The notes beneath the pieces are model-generated. The model was not told the origin of the DNA and made no database searches. It worked only from the letters and a program-made list of their open reading frames with translations. Below are positions 46,658 through 54,747 of a DNA stretch of 64,000 nucleotides, piece after piece (position 1 is the first letter of the stretch; each line of letters starts with the position of its first letter). This stretch comes from Stenotrophomonas africana (GTDB taxonomy: Bacteria; Pseudomonadota; Gammaproteobacteria; Xanthomonadales; Xanthomonadaceae), in assembly GCF_013004645.1 (NCBI RefSeq), contig NZ_JABEME010000005.1, forward strand, positions 124,001 through 188,000, in the 5' to 3' direction. The position numbers were made by a program, and so were the translations under genes.

Positions 46658-48370
46658 ATGGCCGAAATCAAGGAAGCACTTGTCCCCGATATCGGTGACT
46701 ACAGCGATATCCCGGTAATCGAGGTGCTTGTCGCCGTCGGCGACACGGTCAAGAAGGACCAGGGCCTGGTGACGCTGGAAAGCGACAAGGCGACCATGGA
46801 AGTGCCGTCTTCGGTGGCTGGCGTGGTCAAGGAACTCAAGGTCAAGGTGGGCGACAGCCTGTCCGAAGGCAAGGTCGTGGCCCTGATCGAAGTGGCCGAG
46901 GGCGAAGCCGCCAAGCCGGCGGCTGCTGCGCCGGCACCGGCCAAGGCCGCTGCCCCGGCTGCCGCCACCCAGAGCGCGCCGGCCCCGGCCGCAACTGCGC
47001 CGGCCGCTCCGGCTGCCAGCGGTGGTGCGGTGGAAGCGCTGGTGCCGGATATCGGCGACTACGCCGGCATTCCGGTCATCGAAGTGCTGGTCGCCGTCGG
47101 CGACACGGTCAAGAAGGACCAGGGCCTGGTCACGCTGGAAAGCGACAAGGCCACCATGGAAGTGCCGTCGTCGGTGGCCGGCGTGGTCAAGGAGATCAAG
47201 GTCAAGGTCGGCGACACGCTGTCTCAGGGCAATGTGGTCGCCATCATCGAAGCCGAGGGCGCTGCCGCGCCGGCGCCGACCAAGGCTGCCGCTGCGGCCG
47301 CTCCGGCTGCCGCCGAGACCGCCACCAAGGTCGAGCCGGTCGCTGTGCCGGCGCAGCCGGACAAGCTGGCGGCGCGCGAGATCGCCTCGGCCGGCACCCC
47401 GTCCAGCCCGCCGGTGCAGTTCAACGCCGATGGCGTGCTGCCGGCCAAGGTACCGTACGCCACCCCGGCGGTGCGCGTGTTCGCCCGCGAGCTGGGCGTG
47501 GACCTGCTGCAGATCAACGGCACCGAGAAGGGTGGCCGCATCACCAAGGGTGACGTGCAGAAATTCGTCAAGGCCGCACTCAGCAGTGGTGTGCCGGCGG
47601 CTGCCGGCGGCGCCGTGGCTGGCGGTGGTGGCCTGAACCTGCTGCCGTGGCCGAAGGTTGATTTCAGCAAGTTCGGCGAGACCGAAGTCCAGCCGCTGTC
47701 GCGCATCAAGAAGATCTCGGGTGCGAACCTGGCCCGCAACTGGGCCATGATCCCGCACGTCACCCAGTTCGAACAGGCCGACATCACCGACCTGGAAGGC
47801 CTGCGCGTGGCGCTGAACAAGGAGAACGAGAAGGCCGGCATCAAGCTGACCATGCTCGCCTTCCTGATCAAGGCCAGCGCCGCAGCGCTGAAGAAGTTCC
47901 CGGAATTCAACGCCTCGCTCGATGCCAGCGGTGAAAACCTGACCCTGAAGAAGTACTTCCACATCGGCTTCGCCGCCGACACGCCGAACGGTCTGGTCGT
48001 GCCGGTCATCCGCGACGTGGACAAGAAGGGCGTGGTGCAGATCGCGCAGGAAACCGGCGAACTGGCCAAGAAGGCGCGCGACGGCAAGCTGGGTCCGGCC
48101 GACATGAGCGGCGGCTGCTTCTCGATCAGCTCGCTGGGCGGCATCGGCGGCACCGCGTTCACCCCGATCGTCAATGCACCGGAAGTGGCCATCCTCGGCG
48201 TCTCCAAGTCGTCCATCCAGCCGGTCTGGAACGGCAAGGAATTCGCACCGAAGCTGATGCTGCCGCTGTCGCTGAGCTACGACCACCGCGTCATCGACGG
48301 CGCCCTGGCCGCACGCTTCACCACGTACCTGTCGCAGGTACTGGCCGACATGCGCCGCGTGCTGCTGTAA
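46658..48370 (+). CDS. aceF: Pyruvate dehydrogenase E2, dihydrolipoyllysine acetyltransferase
   Basis: A 570-residue E2 of the pyruvate dehydrogenase complex, passing acetyl from E1 to CoA. Two lipoyl domains (~5-75 and ~125-195) with lipoyl lysines K44 and K164 in ESDKATMEVP. Ala/Pro linkers join them. The E3/E1-binding domain is near 265-300 (YATPAVRVFARELGVDLLQI). The catalytic core ends with YDHRVIDGALAARF (His543, Asp547). GGAG lies 9 bases before the ATG. aceE is not adjacent; lpdA follows 107 bases downstream. Confidence 0.97.
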   Translation: MAEIKEALVPDIGDYSDIPVIEVLVAVGDTVKKDQGLVTLESDKATMEVPSSVAGVVKELKVKVGDSLSEGKVVALIEVAEGEAAKPAAAAPAPAKAAAPAAATQSAPAPAATAPAAPAASGGAVEALVPDIGDYAGIPVIEVLVAVGDTVKKDQGLVTLESDKATMEVPSSVAGVVKEIKVKVGDTLSQGNVVAIIEAEGAAAPAPTKAAAAAAPAAAETATKVEPVAVPAQPDKLAAREIASAGTPSSPPVQFNADGVLPAKVPYATPAVRVFARELGVDLLQINGTEKGGRITKGDVQKFVKAALSSGVPAAAGGAVAGGGGLNLLPWPKVDFSKFGETEVQPLSRIKKISGANLARNWAMIPHVTQFEQADITDLEGLRVALNKENEKAGIKLTMLAFLIKASAAALKKFPEFNASLDASGENLTLKKYFHIGFAADTPNGLVVPVIRDVDKKGVVQIAQETGELAKKARDGKLGPADMSGGCFSISSLGGIGGTAFTPIVNAPEVAILGVSKSSIQPVWNGKEFAPKLMLPLSLSYDHRVIDGALAARFTTYLSQVLADMRRVLL

Positions 48371-48477
48371 GGCACCGCTTCGCCCCCACCGTGCGGCCGC
48401 AGCCCTTGGCGCGGCCGCGTGAACAGATGCAGTGACAGCCCACCGGCCATGCCGGGCGGGCACAAGGAAAACCCACC

Positions 48478-50286
48478 ATGGCCACGATTGAAGTCAAGGT
48501 TCCCGACATCGGCGATTACAGCGATGTGCCGGTGATCGAAGTGTTGGTCGCCGTCGGCGACACGGTGAAGAAGGACCAGGGCCTGGTGACCCTGGAGTCG
48601 GACAAGGCCACCCTGGAAGTGCCGTCCTCGGCTGCCGGCGTGGTCAAGGAAATCAAGGTCAAGCTGGGCGACACCCTGTCCGAAGGCGCCGTGGTCGTGG
48701 TGCTGGACGCCGAAGGCGCCGCCGAAGCCCCGGCCAAGGCCGCCGCGCCGGCCGCGGCTGCGGCCGCCCCGGCCAGCAAGCCGCCGGTGACCCCGTCGCA
48801 CCGTGCCCCGGCTGAACCGGCCGCGCCGAAGCCGGCGCTGTCCAGCGGCAAGCCGGCCGACATCGAATGCGAAATGGTCGTGCTGGGCTCGGGCCCGGGC
48901 GGCTACACCGCCGCCTTCCGCGCTGCCGACGTCGGCCTGGATACGGTGCTGGTCGAGCGCTACGCCAGCCTCGGCGGCGTCTGCCTCAACGTCGGCTGCA
49001 TTCCGTCCAAGGCGCTGCTGCACGCCGCAGCGGTCATCGACGAAGTGGCCCACGCCGGTGATTTCGGCGTCGAGTTCGGCAAGCCGACCATCACCCTGGA
49101 CAAGCTGCGCCAGTACAAGGAAAAGGTCGTCAACCAGCTGACCAAGGGCCTGGCTGGCATGGCCAAGCAGCGCAAGGTCCGCAGCGTGCAGGGCGTCGGC
49201 AAATTCGTTTCGGCCAACGAGCTGGAGATCACTGCCGCTGACGGCAGCACCCAGCTGCTGCGCTTCCAGAAGTGCATCATCGCCGCCGGTTCGCAGGCAG
49301 TGAAGCTGCCGAACTTCCCGTGGGACGACAAGCGCGTGATGGATTCCACCGACGCGCTGGAGCTGGCCGAAGTGCCGGGCTCGCTGCTGGTCGTCGGCGG
49401 CGGCATCATCGGCCTGGAAATGGCCACCGTGTACAGCGCGCTGGGCAGCAAGGTCACCGTGGTCGAGTTCATGGACCAGCTGATGCCGGGCGCCGACAAG
49501 GACCTGGTCAAACCGCTGGCCGACCGCCTGAAGAAGCAGGGCATCGAAGTGCACCTGAAGACCAAGGCCTCGGGCGTCACCGCCGACGCCAAGGGCGTCA
49601 CCGTGACCTTCGAAGCGGCCGAGGAAGGCCAGGCGCCTGCGCTGGCGCAGGGCACCTTCGACCGGGTGCTGGTGGCCGTGGGCCGCTCGCCGAACGGCAA
49701 GAAGATCGATGCCGAAAAGGCTGGCGTGCAGGTCACCGAGCGTGGTTTCATCCCGGTTGATCGCCAGATGCGCACCAACGTGCCGCACATCTTTGCCATC
49801 GGCGACATCGTCGGCAACCCGATGCTGGCGCACAAGGCCACGCACGAAGGCAAGCTGGCTGCTGAAGTGGCCGCTGGCCACAAGAAGGAGTGGGTGGCCC
49901 GCGTGATTCCGTCGGTGGCCTACACCAACCCGGAAATCGCCTGGGTCGGCGTCACCGAGACCGAAGCCAAGGCCAAGGGTCTGAAGGTCGGCGTGGCCAA
50001 GTTCCCGTGGGCCGCCAGTGGCCGCGCGATCGGCATCGGCCGTACCGAGGGCTTCACCAAGCTGATCTTCGACGAAGAGACCCACCGCATCATCGGTGGC
50101 GCCATCGTTGGCGTGCATGCCGGTGATCTGCTGGCCGAGATCGGCCTGGCGATCGAGATGGGTGCCGAAGCCGAAGACATCGGCCACACCATCCACGCCC
50201 ACCCGACGCTGAGCGAATCGGTGGCGATGGCCTCGGAAATCTACGACGGCACGATCACCGATCTGTACATGCCGAAGAAGAAGTAA
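48478..50286 (+). CDS. lpdA: Dihydrolipoyl dehydrogenase E3 with N-terminal lipoyl domain
   Basis: A 602-residue FAD enzyme that reoxidises dihydrolipoamide with NAD. Residues 1-75 are a lipoyl domain (K43 in ESDKATLEVP), followed by an Ala/Pro linker of ~50 residues. The E3 body at ~130-600 has VVLGSGPGGYTAAF for FAD, the redox disulfide GGVCLNVGCIPSKALLH, LLVVGGGIIGLEMATVYSAL for NAD, and HAHPTLSES with the catalytic His/Glu. Ordinary E3 is ~470 residues; the extra lipoyl domain occurs in some proteobacteria including xanthomonads. It is transcribed with aceF and ends at a strong terminator. Confidence 0.97.
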   Translation: MATIEVKVPDIGDYSDVPVIEVLVAVGDTVKKDQGLVTLESDKATLEVPSSAAGVVKEIKVKLGDTLSEGAVVVVLDAEGAAEAPAKAAAPAAAAAAPASKPPVTPSHRAPAEPAAPKPALSSGKPADIECEMVVLGSGPGGYTAAFRAADVGLDTVLVERYASLGGVCLNVGCIPSKALLHAAAVIDEVAHAGDFGVEFGKPTITLDKLRQYKEKVVNQLTKGLAGMAKQRKVRSVQGVGKFVSANELEITAADGSTQLLRFQKCIIAAGSQAVKLPNFPWDDKRVMDSTDALELAEVPGSLLVVGGGIIGLEMATVYSALGSKVTVVEFMDQLMPGADKDLVKPLADRLKKQGIEVHLKTKASGVTADAKGVTVTFEAAEEGQAPALAQGTFDRVLVAVGRSPNGKKIDAEKAGVQVTERGFIPVDRQMRTNVPHIFAIGDIVGNPMLAHKATHEGKLAAEVAAGHKKEWVARVIPSVAYTNPEIAWVGVTETEAKAKGLKVGVAKFPWAASGRAIGIGRTEGFTKLIFDEETHRIIGGAIVGVHAGDLLAEIGLAIEMGAEAEDIGHTIHAHPTLSESVAMASEIYDGTITDLYMPKKK

Positions 50287-50310
50287 GGCGCCCGCGCCGC
50301 TCCGAACGAA

Positions 50311-50339
50311 AAACCCCGGCATTTGCCGGGGTTTTTTTG
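50311..50339 (+). terminator. Terminator of the aceF-lpdA operon
   Basis: AAACCCCGGC and GCCGGGGTTT form a perfect stem with a 4-base ATTT loop, followed by a run of T. It lies 25 bases after lpdA. Confidence 0.95.
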
Positions 50340-50373
50340 TTGAGCTTCGATCACTCTCGTTGCGAGCGTTCGG

Positions 50374-50479
50374 GCCGCTGCGCGGGTGGCAGGCGTTTGG
50401 ACAAATGTCCCTCGTCGCCCGCCTGCGGCGGTCGCCTCCTCCTTTACTTTGTCCAAACGCCTGCCACCCGCACAGCGGC
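50374..50479 (-). repeat. Long hairpin element, copy 1 (shared 42-nt core)
   Basis: 32-base arms at 50374-50405 and 50448-50479 pair with a single mismatch. The 42-base interior (50406-50447), read on the minus strand, begins GTAAAGGAGGAGGCG and ends GGGACA. It contains an inner stem CCGCC/GGCGG around a GCA loop. The arms carry GGCAGGCGTTTGGACAAA. No T tract follows, so it is not a plain terminator. The core recurs in copy 2 at 50566-50607, in the opposite orientation. Confidence 0.85.
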
Positions 50480-50541
50480 TCGGCTTGCGGACGGTCGAGC
50501 TGCAGAGCCACTGCAACAGGCGCATGGATGCCTGACACGCG

Positions 50542-50631
50542 GAGGGAGCGGGGGCTGTGTGCGAAGTAAAGGAGGAGGCGTCGGCCTCAGGCCGGCGCCG
50601 GGGGACATTCGCACACAGCCCCCGCTCCCTC
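50542..50631 (+). repeat. Long hairpin element, copy 2 (shared 42-nt core)
   Basis: 24-base perfect arms at 50542-50565 and 50608-50631 enclose a 42-base interior starting GTAAAGGAGGAGGCG and ending GGGACA. It matches the core of copy 1 at 36 of 42 positions. The inner stem is CGGCC/GGCCG around TCA: relative to copy 1 the second pair has changed from C-G to G-C, a compensatory swap. The outer arms (GAGGGAGCGGGGGCTGTGTG) share no sequence with those of copy 1. Confidence 0.85.
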
Positions 50632-50674
50632 GAGCGCTCGACCAACCCGCTTCTGCTCTTCTGACAGGAACCCA

Positions 50675-50710
50675 CAAAAAAGCGCGGCCCCGATGTTCCG
50701 GAGGCCGCGC
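50675..50710 (-). terminator. Terminator of the 50.7-kb outer-membrane protein gene
   Basis: GCGCGGCC (50682-50689) and GGCCGCGC (50703-50710) pair. Read on the minus strand the stem is followed by six T residues, about 33 bases after the gene's stop. Confidence 0.85.
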
Positions 50711-50743
50711 CAGGAGAGAGAGTGCCGTGGAAGGGGCAGGGGT

Positions 50744-51562
50744 TCAGAACACGAAGCTGATACCGGCCACCGGGCCCTTGAATTCCTGCTTCAGGCCGAC
50801 AGTACCGTCGCTGCCCTTCTTGTCCACGTCCAGCTTGAACCAGTCGTAGCCGGCGAACACACCGAAGTTCTTGGTGAAGCGGTAATCGACGATGGCATTG
50901 GCGCGGCTCAGGTCGCCCTTGTAGTCATCGAAGCTGCCCCAGCGCGTGTTCAGGTACTGGCCCTGCAGCGTGATCATCCAGCGCTCGGACGGAGTGAAGG
51001 TCATGCGCGCACCCACCACAGGTGCCACGCCATCGGCCTTCTCGTTGAGGAACTGGCCTTCGTACACCGTGCCCAGGTCGGCATAGCCCTTGGTGCTGAC
51101 CTTGGCGTACTCGCCACCGATCTGCAGACCCAGGTCAAAGGTGTCGGTATCGACGACCGAGTAGTCGTAGACCAGGCTGGCCACCTGATACTTCAGCTCG
51201 CCCTTCACGAAGCTGCCGGCCGGCACGTTCTCACCGCCGAAGGAAATGCCCTGGTCGAGCGTCTCGCGACGGTCCTTGTCGTACTTGAAGTAGTTGAACA
51301 GCAGGCGCTGACGGTTGCTGATGCGGAACATGCCGTCAATGCGCGGCTCCCATTCCTTGCCACCCAGCTTGAAGTCCTGGTTCAGGGAGATGTCCTGGCC
51401 GGCCACAGTGGTGCTGCCGCGGAGGGTGTTGTCCGAATCGATGTTCATCGCACCCAGACGGATGGCAAAGCGGTCGTCGCCTTCGGCGGCGTGGGCGGCA
51501 TTGGCGAACGAGGCGCCGGCAGCGAGCAGGGAAAGGGCGAGCAGGGTGGGTACGGGGCGCAT
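50744..51562 (-). CDS. Outer-membrane beta-barrel protein
   Basis: A 272-residue protein. Signal peptide to about residue 25 (LLALSLLAAGASFANAAHAA). The mature part is a chain of amphipathic strands: EPRIDGMFRISNRQRLLFNY, FDLGLQIGGEYAKVSTKGYA, MITLQGQYLNTRWGSFDDYK, ending VAGISFVF with terminal Phe as needed for Bam recognition. No named porin family was recognised. AAGGA lies 9 bases before the ATG at 51562. Its own terminator follows; probably monocistronic. Confidence 0.85.
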   Translation of the reverse strand: MRPVPTLLALSLLAAGASFANAAHAAEGDDRFAIRLGAMNIDSDNTLRGSTTVAGQDISLNQDFKLGGKEWEPRIDGMFRISNRQRLLFNYFKYDKDRRETLDQGISFGGENVPAGSFVKGELKYQVASLVYDYSVVDTDTFDLGLQIGGEYAKVSTKGYADLGTVYEGQFLNEKADGVAPVVGARMTFTPSERWMITLQGQYLNTRWGSFDDYKGDLSRANAIVDYRFTKNFGVFAGYDWFKLDVDKKGSDGTVGLKQEFKGPVAGISFVF

Positions 51563-51680
51563 CGAAGAGTCCTTGCAGTGGTTCATCAGAATGAAGACCA
51601 CTGTGCCGGACGCCGCCGTCCACCATCCGTGAACGTATGGTCCACGGAGTGTGCACGGTTCAGCGCTGTCGTGACGACGC

Positions 51681-51716
51681 AAAAAGATGGCCCCGGAGCC
51701 GGGCTTCGGGGCCATC
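51681..51716 (-). terminator. Terminator-like hairpin in the leader of the OMP gene
   Basis: GATGGCCCCG (51686-51695) pairs perfectly with CGGGGCCATC (51707-51716). On the minus strand the stem is followed by TTTTT. It lies about 120 bases upstream of the outer-membrane protein start, with no coding gene before it, so it may be an attenuator or the end of a small RNA. Confidence 0.6.
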
Positions 51717-51920
51717 GTGGGACCTGCGGGGCGGAGCGTCGACGAGGTTGCTGCAGGCAGGTCGAAAGATCGGACCGGCGCATTCGGCGAAAGTTCCGCG
51801 CCTGCGACCAAAGTTCAATACTGCGGTGCAGCATCACGCGGACGTCATTGTCCCCCGGGTGGCACGCAAAAATGTAACCGTTACCGCAACTTGCGGCTTC
51901 CAGGGATGAACAGGGAGCGG

Positions 51921-51950
51921 TTGTCTCGCAAATTGTCCCATTGCTATAAT
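51921..51950 (+). promoter_or_regulatory. Promoter of the ATP synthase operon
   Basis: TTGTCT (51921-51926) and a perfect TATAAT (51945-51950) are 18 bases apart, giving a start near 51957 and a leader of about 64 bases before atpI. Confidence 0.75.
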
Positions 51951-52020
51951 TTGGCGGCTCGATGAGGCCCCCCTGCTGTAGCCGCCTCAGCCCTCCACTT
52001 GCAACCACGCGGGACGTCCT

Positions 52021-52386
52021 GTGCTGAACTCCGTTGATGCGGGTCGGCGACTGATGCTGCGCGCCGCGGTCTACCCGCTGGCCGCGGTGGCTGTCCTGGC
52101 CCTGGCCTTCCTGCTGGTAGGTCCGAAGTATGCCCTCGGCGCGCTGGCGTCCGGTGTGGCCATTTCGGCCGGTGGCTGGGTGGCGGCGCGGATGGCACTG
52201 GGCGGTGGGGCACTGGCCGCAGGATCGGCGATGGCTCGCCTGATCATTGCGATCGTGGCCAAGTGGGTCGTGGTTTTCGGCGTCCTGCTGGTGGGGTTCC
52301 TGGTCTTCAAGCTGCCTGCGTTGGCGCTGTTGGCCGGTATCGCCGTCGGCTTGATGTTCCAGGTCCTGGCCATGGCCAGGCGTTGA
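52021..52386 (+). CDS. atpI: ATP synthase subunit I
   Basis: A 121-residue membrane protein with four helices (RAAVYPLAAVAVLALAFLLV, YALGALASGVAISAGGWVAA, VAKWVVVFGVLLVGFLVF, LALLAGIAVGLMFQVLAM), the pattern of AtpI, a non-essential assembly factor for the c-ring or Mg import. GTG at 52021 starts the frame, with GGGA ~8 bases upstream; an in-frame ATG at 52054 is possible. It is first in the atp operon, 30 bases before atpB. Confidence 0.88.
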   Translation: MLNSVDAGRRLMLRAAVYPLAAVAVLALAFLLVGPKYALGALASGVAISAGGWVAARMALGGGALAAGSAMARLIIAIVAKWVVVFGVLLVGFLVFKLPALALLAGIAVGLMFQVLAMARR

Positions 52387-52416
52387 CAGAATTCAATTAA
52401 CTAAGGTTCCGGACAC

Positions 52417-53217
52417 ATGGCGGGCGAGGCTCTAACCCCTACCAGCTACATCCAGCATCACTTGCAGAACCTGACCGCTCCGGTCGGCAAGGGCGAGGGT
52501 ATGTTCTGGCATATCCACGTCGATACCTTCCTCACCGCGGTCCTGATGGGCCTGGTGATCGTGGTCGCCTTCTGGCTGGGCACCCGCAAGGCCACCGCCG
52601 GTGTGCCGGGCAAGTGGCAGGCCTTCGTGGAAATCTGCCTGGAGTTCGTTGACCGCCAGGCCAAGGACACCTACCACGGCAAGAGCAAGCTGGTCACGCC
52701 GATCGCCATCACCATCTTCTTCTGGATTCTGTTGATGAATCTGCTGAAGATGATCCCGGCCGATTTCATCGCCAAGCCGCTGGAATGGGCGGGCGTGCAC
52801 TACTGGAAGCCGGTGCCTACCGCTGACGTCAATGCCACCCTGGGCATGGCCATCAGCGTGTTCTTCCTGATGCTGTTCTTCGCGCTCAAGTCCAAGGGCC
52901 TGGGCGGCTTCATCAAGGAATTCCTGACGGCGCCGTTCGGCAAGTGGATGATGCCGTTCAACCTGATCCTCAACATCGTCGAGTGGCTGAGCAAGCCGAT
53001 CTCGCTGGCGATGCGACTGTTCGGCAACATGTTCGGCGGCGAAATCGTGTTCCTGCTGATCTGGGTGCTGGGTGGTGCCGGTTTCTTCGGTGCCATTGCC
53101 GGTGGTGTGTTCGGCCTCGGCTGGATGCTGTTCCACCTGCTGGTGATCCCGCTGCAGGCCTTCATCTTCATGATGCTGTCGATCGTGTACCTGAGCCTGT
53201 CGGAAGACGCTCACTGA
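52417..53217 (+). CDS. atpB: ATP synthase F0 subunit a
   Basis: A 266-residue integral membrane subunit with half-channels for protons against the c-ring. The essential Arg lies in ISLAMRLFGNMFGGEIVFLL; the last helices (FHLLVIPLQAFIFMMLSIVY) match the family. The N-terminus GEALTPTSYIQHHLQNLT is the conserved periplasmic start. Length and motifs are standard. Confidence 0.97.
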   Translation: MAGEALTPTSYIQHHLQNLTAPVGKGEGMFWHIHVDTFLTAVLMGLVIVVAFWLGTRKATAGVPGKWQAFVEICLEFVDRQAKDTYHGKSKLVTPIAITIFFWILLMNLLKMIPADFIAKPLEWAGVHYWKPVPTADVNATLGMAISVFFLMLFFALKSKGLGGFIKEFLTAPFGKWMMPFNLILNIVEWLSKPISLAMRLFGNMFGGEIVFLLIWVLGGAGFFGAIAGGVFGLGWMLFHLLVIPLQAFIFMMLSIVYLSLSEDAH

Positions 53218-53266
53218 GTTTCAAGCTTCAACGCGTTTCAACCTTCATCCGTTTCATCACCCTTAG

Positions 53267-53596
<330 letters not shown>

Positions 53597-53613
53597 TACA
53601 GCGGTTTGAGACG

Positions 53614-53671
53614 ACCGGGTGCTGATGCACCCGGTTTCGGATGAAGGCCGGATGTGCCGCTTCGGCGGCAC
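53614..53671 (+). promoter_or_regulatory. Two intercistronic hairpins after atpE
   Basis: ACCGGGTGC/GCACCCGGT (53614-53635) with a 4-base loop, and GTGCCGC/GCGGCAC (53654-53671) with a UUCG-type loop, lie between atpE and atpF. Neither has a T tract, so they look like stability or processing signals, not terminators. The UUCG tetraloop is especially stable. Confidence 0.6.
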
Positions 53672-53702
53672 GTCCACCCCGAAACCAGCGATCGAGCTAA
53701 CC

Positions 53703-54173
53703 ATGAATATCAATTTCACCCTTCTTGCGCAGGCGCTCGCCTTCGCTGGTCTGATCTGGATCATCGCGACCAAGATCTGGCCGCCGCTGATGAACGCGAT
53801 CGAAGAGCGCCAGCAGAAGATTGCTGAAGGCCTCGCTGCTGCCGACCGCAGCCAGAAAGATCTGGCCCAGGCGCAGGAGAAGGTCAACGAAGCGTTGAAG
53901 GAAGCACGCACCAAGGCCAACGAGATCATCGATCAGGCCCACGCGCGTGCCAACCAGATCGTCGATGCTGCACGCAACGAAGCGATCACCGAAGCCACCC
54001 GTCAGAAGGAACTGGCCCAGGCTGAAATCGACGCCGCCGCCAACCGTGCCCGTGAAGATCTGCGCAAGCAGGTGTCCGCGCTGGCCGTAACCGGTGCCGA
54101 AAAGCTGCTCAAGCGCGAAATCGACGCCAACGCCCACAAGGCGCTGCTCGACGAGCTGGCCTCGGAGATCTAA
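53703..54173 (+). CDS. atpF: ATP synthase F0 subunit b
   Basis: A 156-residue stator subunit: one N-terminal helix ([20 protein letters not shown]) and a long coiled-coil stalk ([40 protein letters not shown]) reaching F1. The length matches E. coli b (156). ATG 53703 gives the family start; atpH follows after 2 bases. Confidence 0.96.
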   Translation: MNINFTLLAQALAFAGLIWIIATKIWPPLMNAIEERQQKIAEGLAAADRSQKDLAQAQEKVNEALKEARTKANEIIDQAHARANQIVDAARNEAITEATRQKELAQAEIDAAANRAREDLRKQVSALAVTGAEKLLKREIDANAHKALLDELASEI

Positions 54174-54175
54174 GG

Positions 54176-54703
54176 ATGAGCCAGGCCCTCACGCTTGCCC
54201 GCCCGTACGCCCGCGCCGCGTTCGCGACCGCGCGCGACGAAGGCGCGTTCGCGCCGTGGTCGGACGCCCTGGCGTTCTCCGCCCACGTCGCCGCCGATCC
54301 GCGCGTGGCGGCCCTGCTCGCCAACCCGGAGCTGGGCCGTGACGACGCCGTCGCCCTGCTGGCGCCGGTGTCCCACGGCGAGACCTACTCGCGCTTCCTG
54401 GCCATCCTGGCCGAATCGCATCGTCTGCCGCTGCTGCCGGAAATCTCCGGCATGTTCGACGCCCTGCGCGCCGAAGCCGAGCACGTGGTCAAGGCCACGG
54501 TGACCTCGGCTTCCGAGTTGTCGGCCGGAGAGCTGGACGCGATCAAGGTTGCGCTTCGCAAGCGCTTCAACCGCGAGGTCGAAGTGACCACCGCGGTCGA
54601 TGCTTCGCTGATCGGCGGCGCCGTGATCGACGCCGGCGACGTGGTCATCGATGGTTCGCTGAAGGGCAAGCTGGCCCGTCTGCAGACCGCGCTCGCTAAC
54701 TGA
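54176..54703 (+). CDS. atpH: ATP synthase F1 subunit delta
   Basis: A 175-residue peripheral stalk protein joining b to the alpha3beta3 head. The start ALTLARPYARAAFATARDEG is the family N-terminal helix. VTTAVDASLIGGAVIDAGDV with SLKGKLARLQ is the conserved C-terminal signature. It starts 2 bases after atpF. Confidence 0.96.
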   Translation: MSQALTLARPYARAAFATARDEGAFAPWSDALAFSAHVAADPRVAALLANPELGRDDAVALLAPVSHGETYSRFLAILAESHRLPLLPEISGMFDALRAEAEHVVKATVTSASELSAGELDAIKVALRKRFNREVEVTTAVDASLIGGAVIDAGDVVIDGSLKGKLARLQTALAN

Positions 54704-54747
54704 ATTCATTTAACGTCCGGCCCCGCTGCCGGCACTAGGACTTGACG

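Larger units (their letters stand above)
51563..52020. other. Divergent intergenic region before the ATP synthase operon
   Basis: 458 bases without a convincing gene. It contains a minus-strand terminator-like hairpin (51681-51716) and the atp promoter (51921-51950). A 140-codon minus-strand frame across it has no ribosome site and a non-protein-like composition. The hairpin's position leaves room for a short minus-strand transcript or an attenuated leader of the outer-membrane protein gene. Confidence 0.5.

Noticed and set aside
50444..50677. Short open frames across the hairpin pair.
   Set aside because: They follow from palindromic GC-rich DNA, lack ribosome sites and have no protein-like composition.
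51586..52008. 140-codon minus-strand frame upstream of the outer-membrane protein gene.
   Set aside because: No ribosome site, composition unlike a protein, and it would run through the atp promoter and a terminator-like hairpin.
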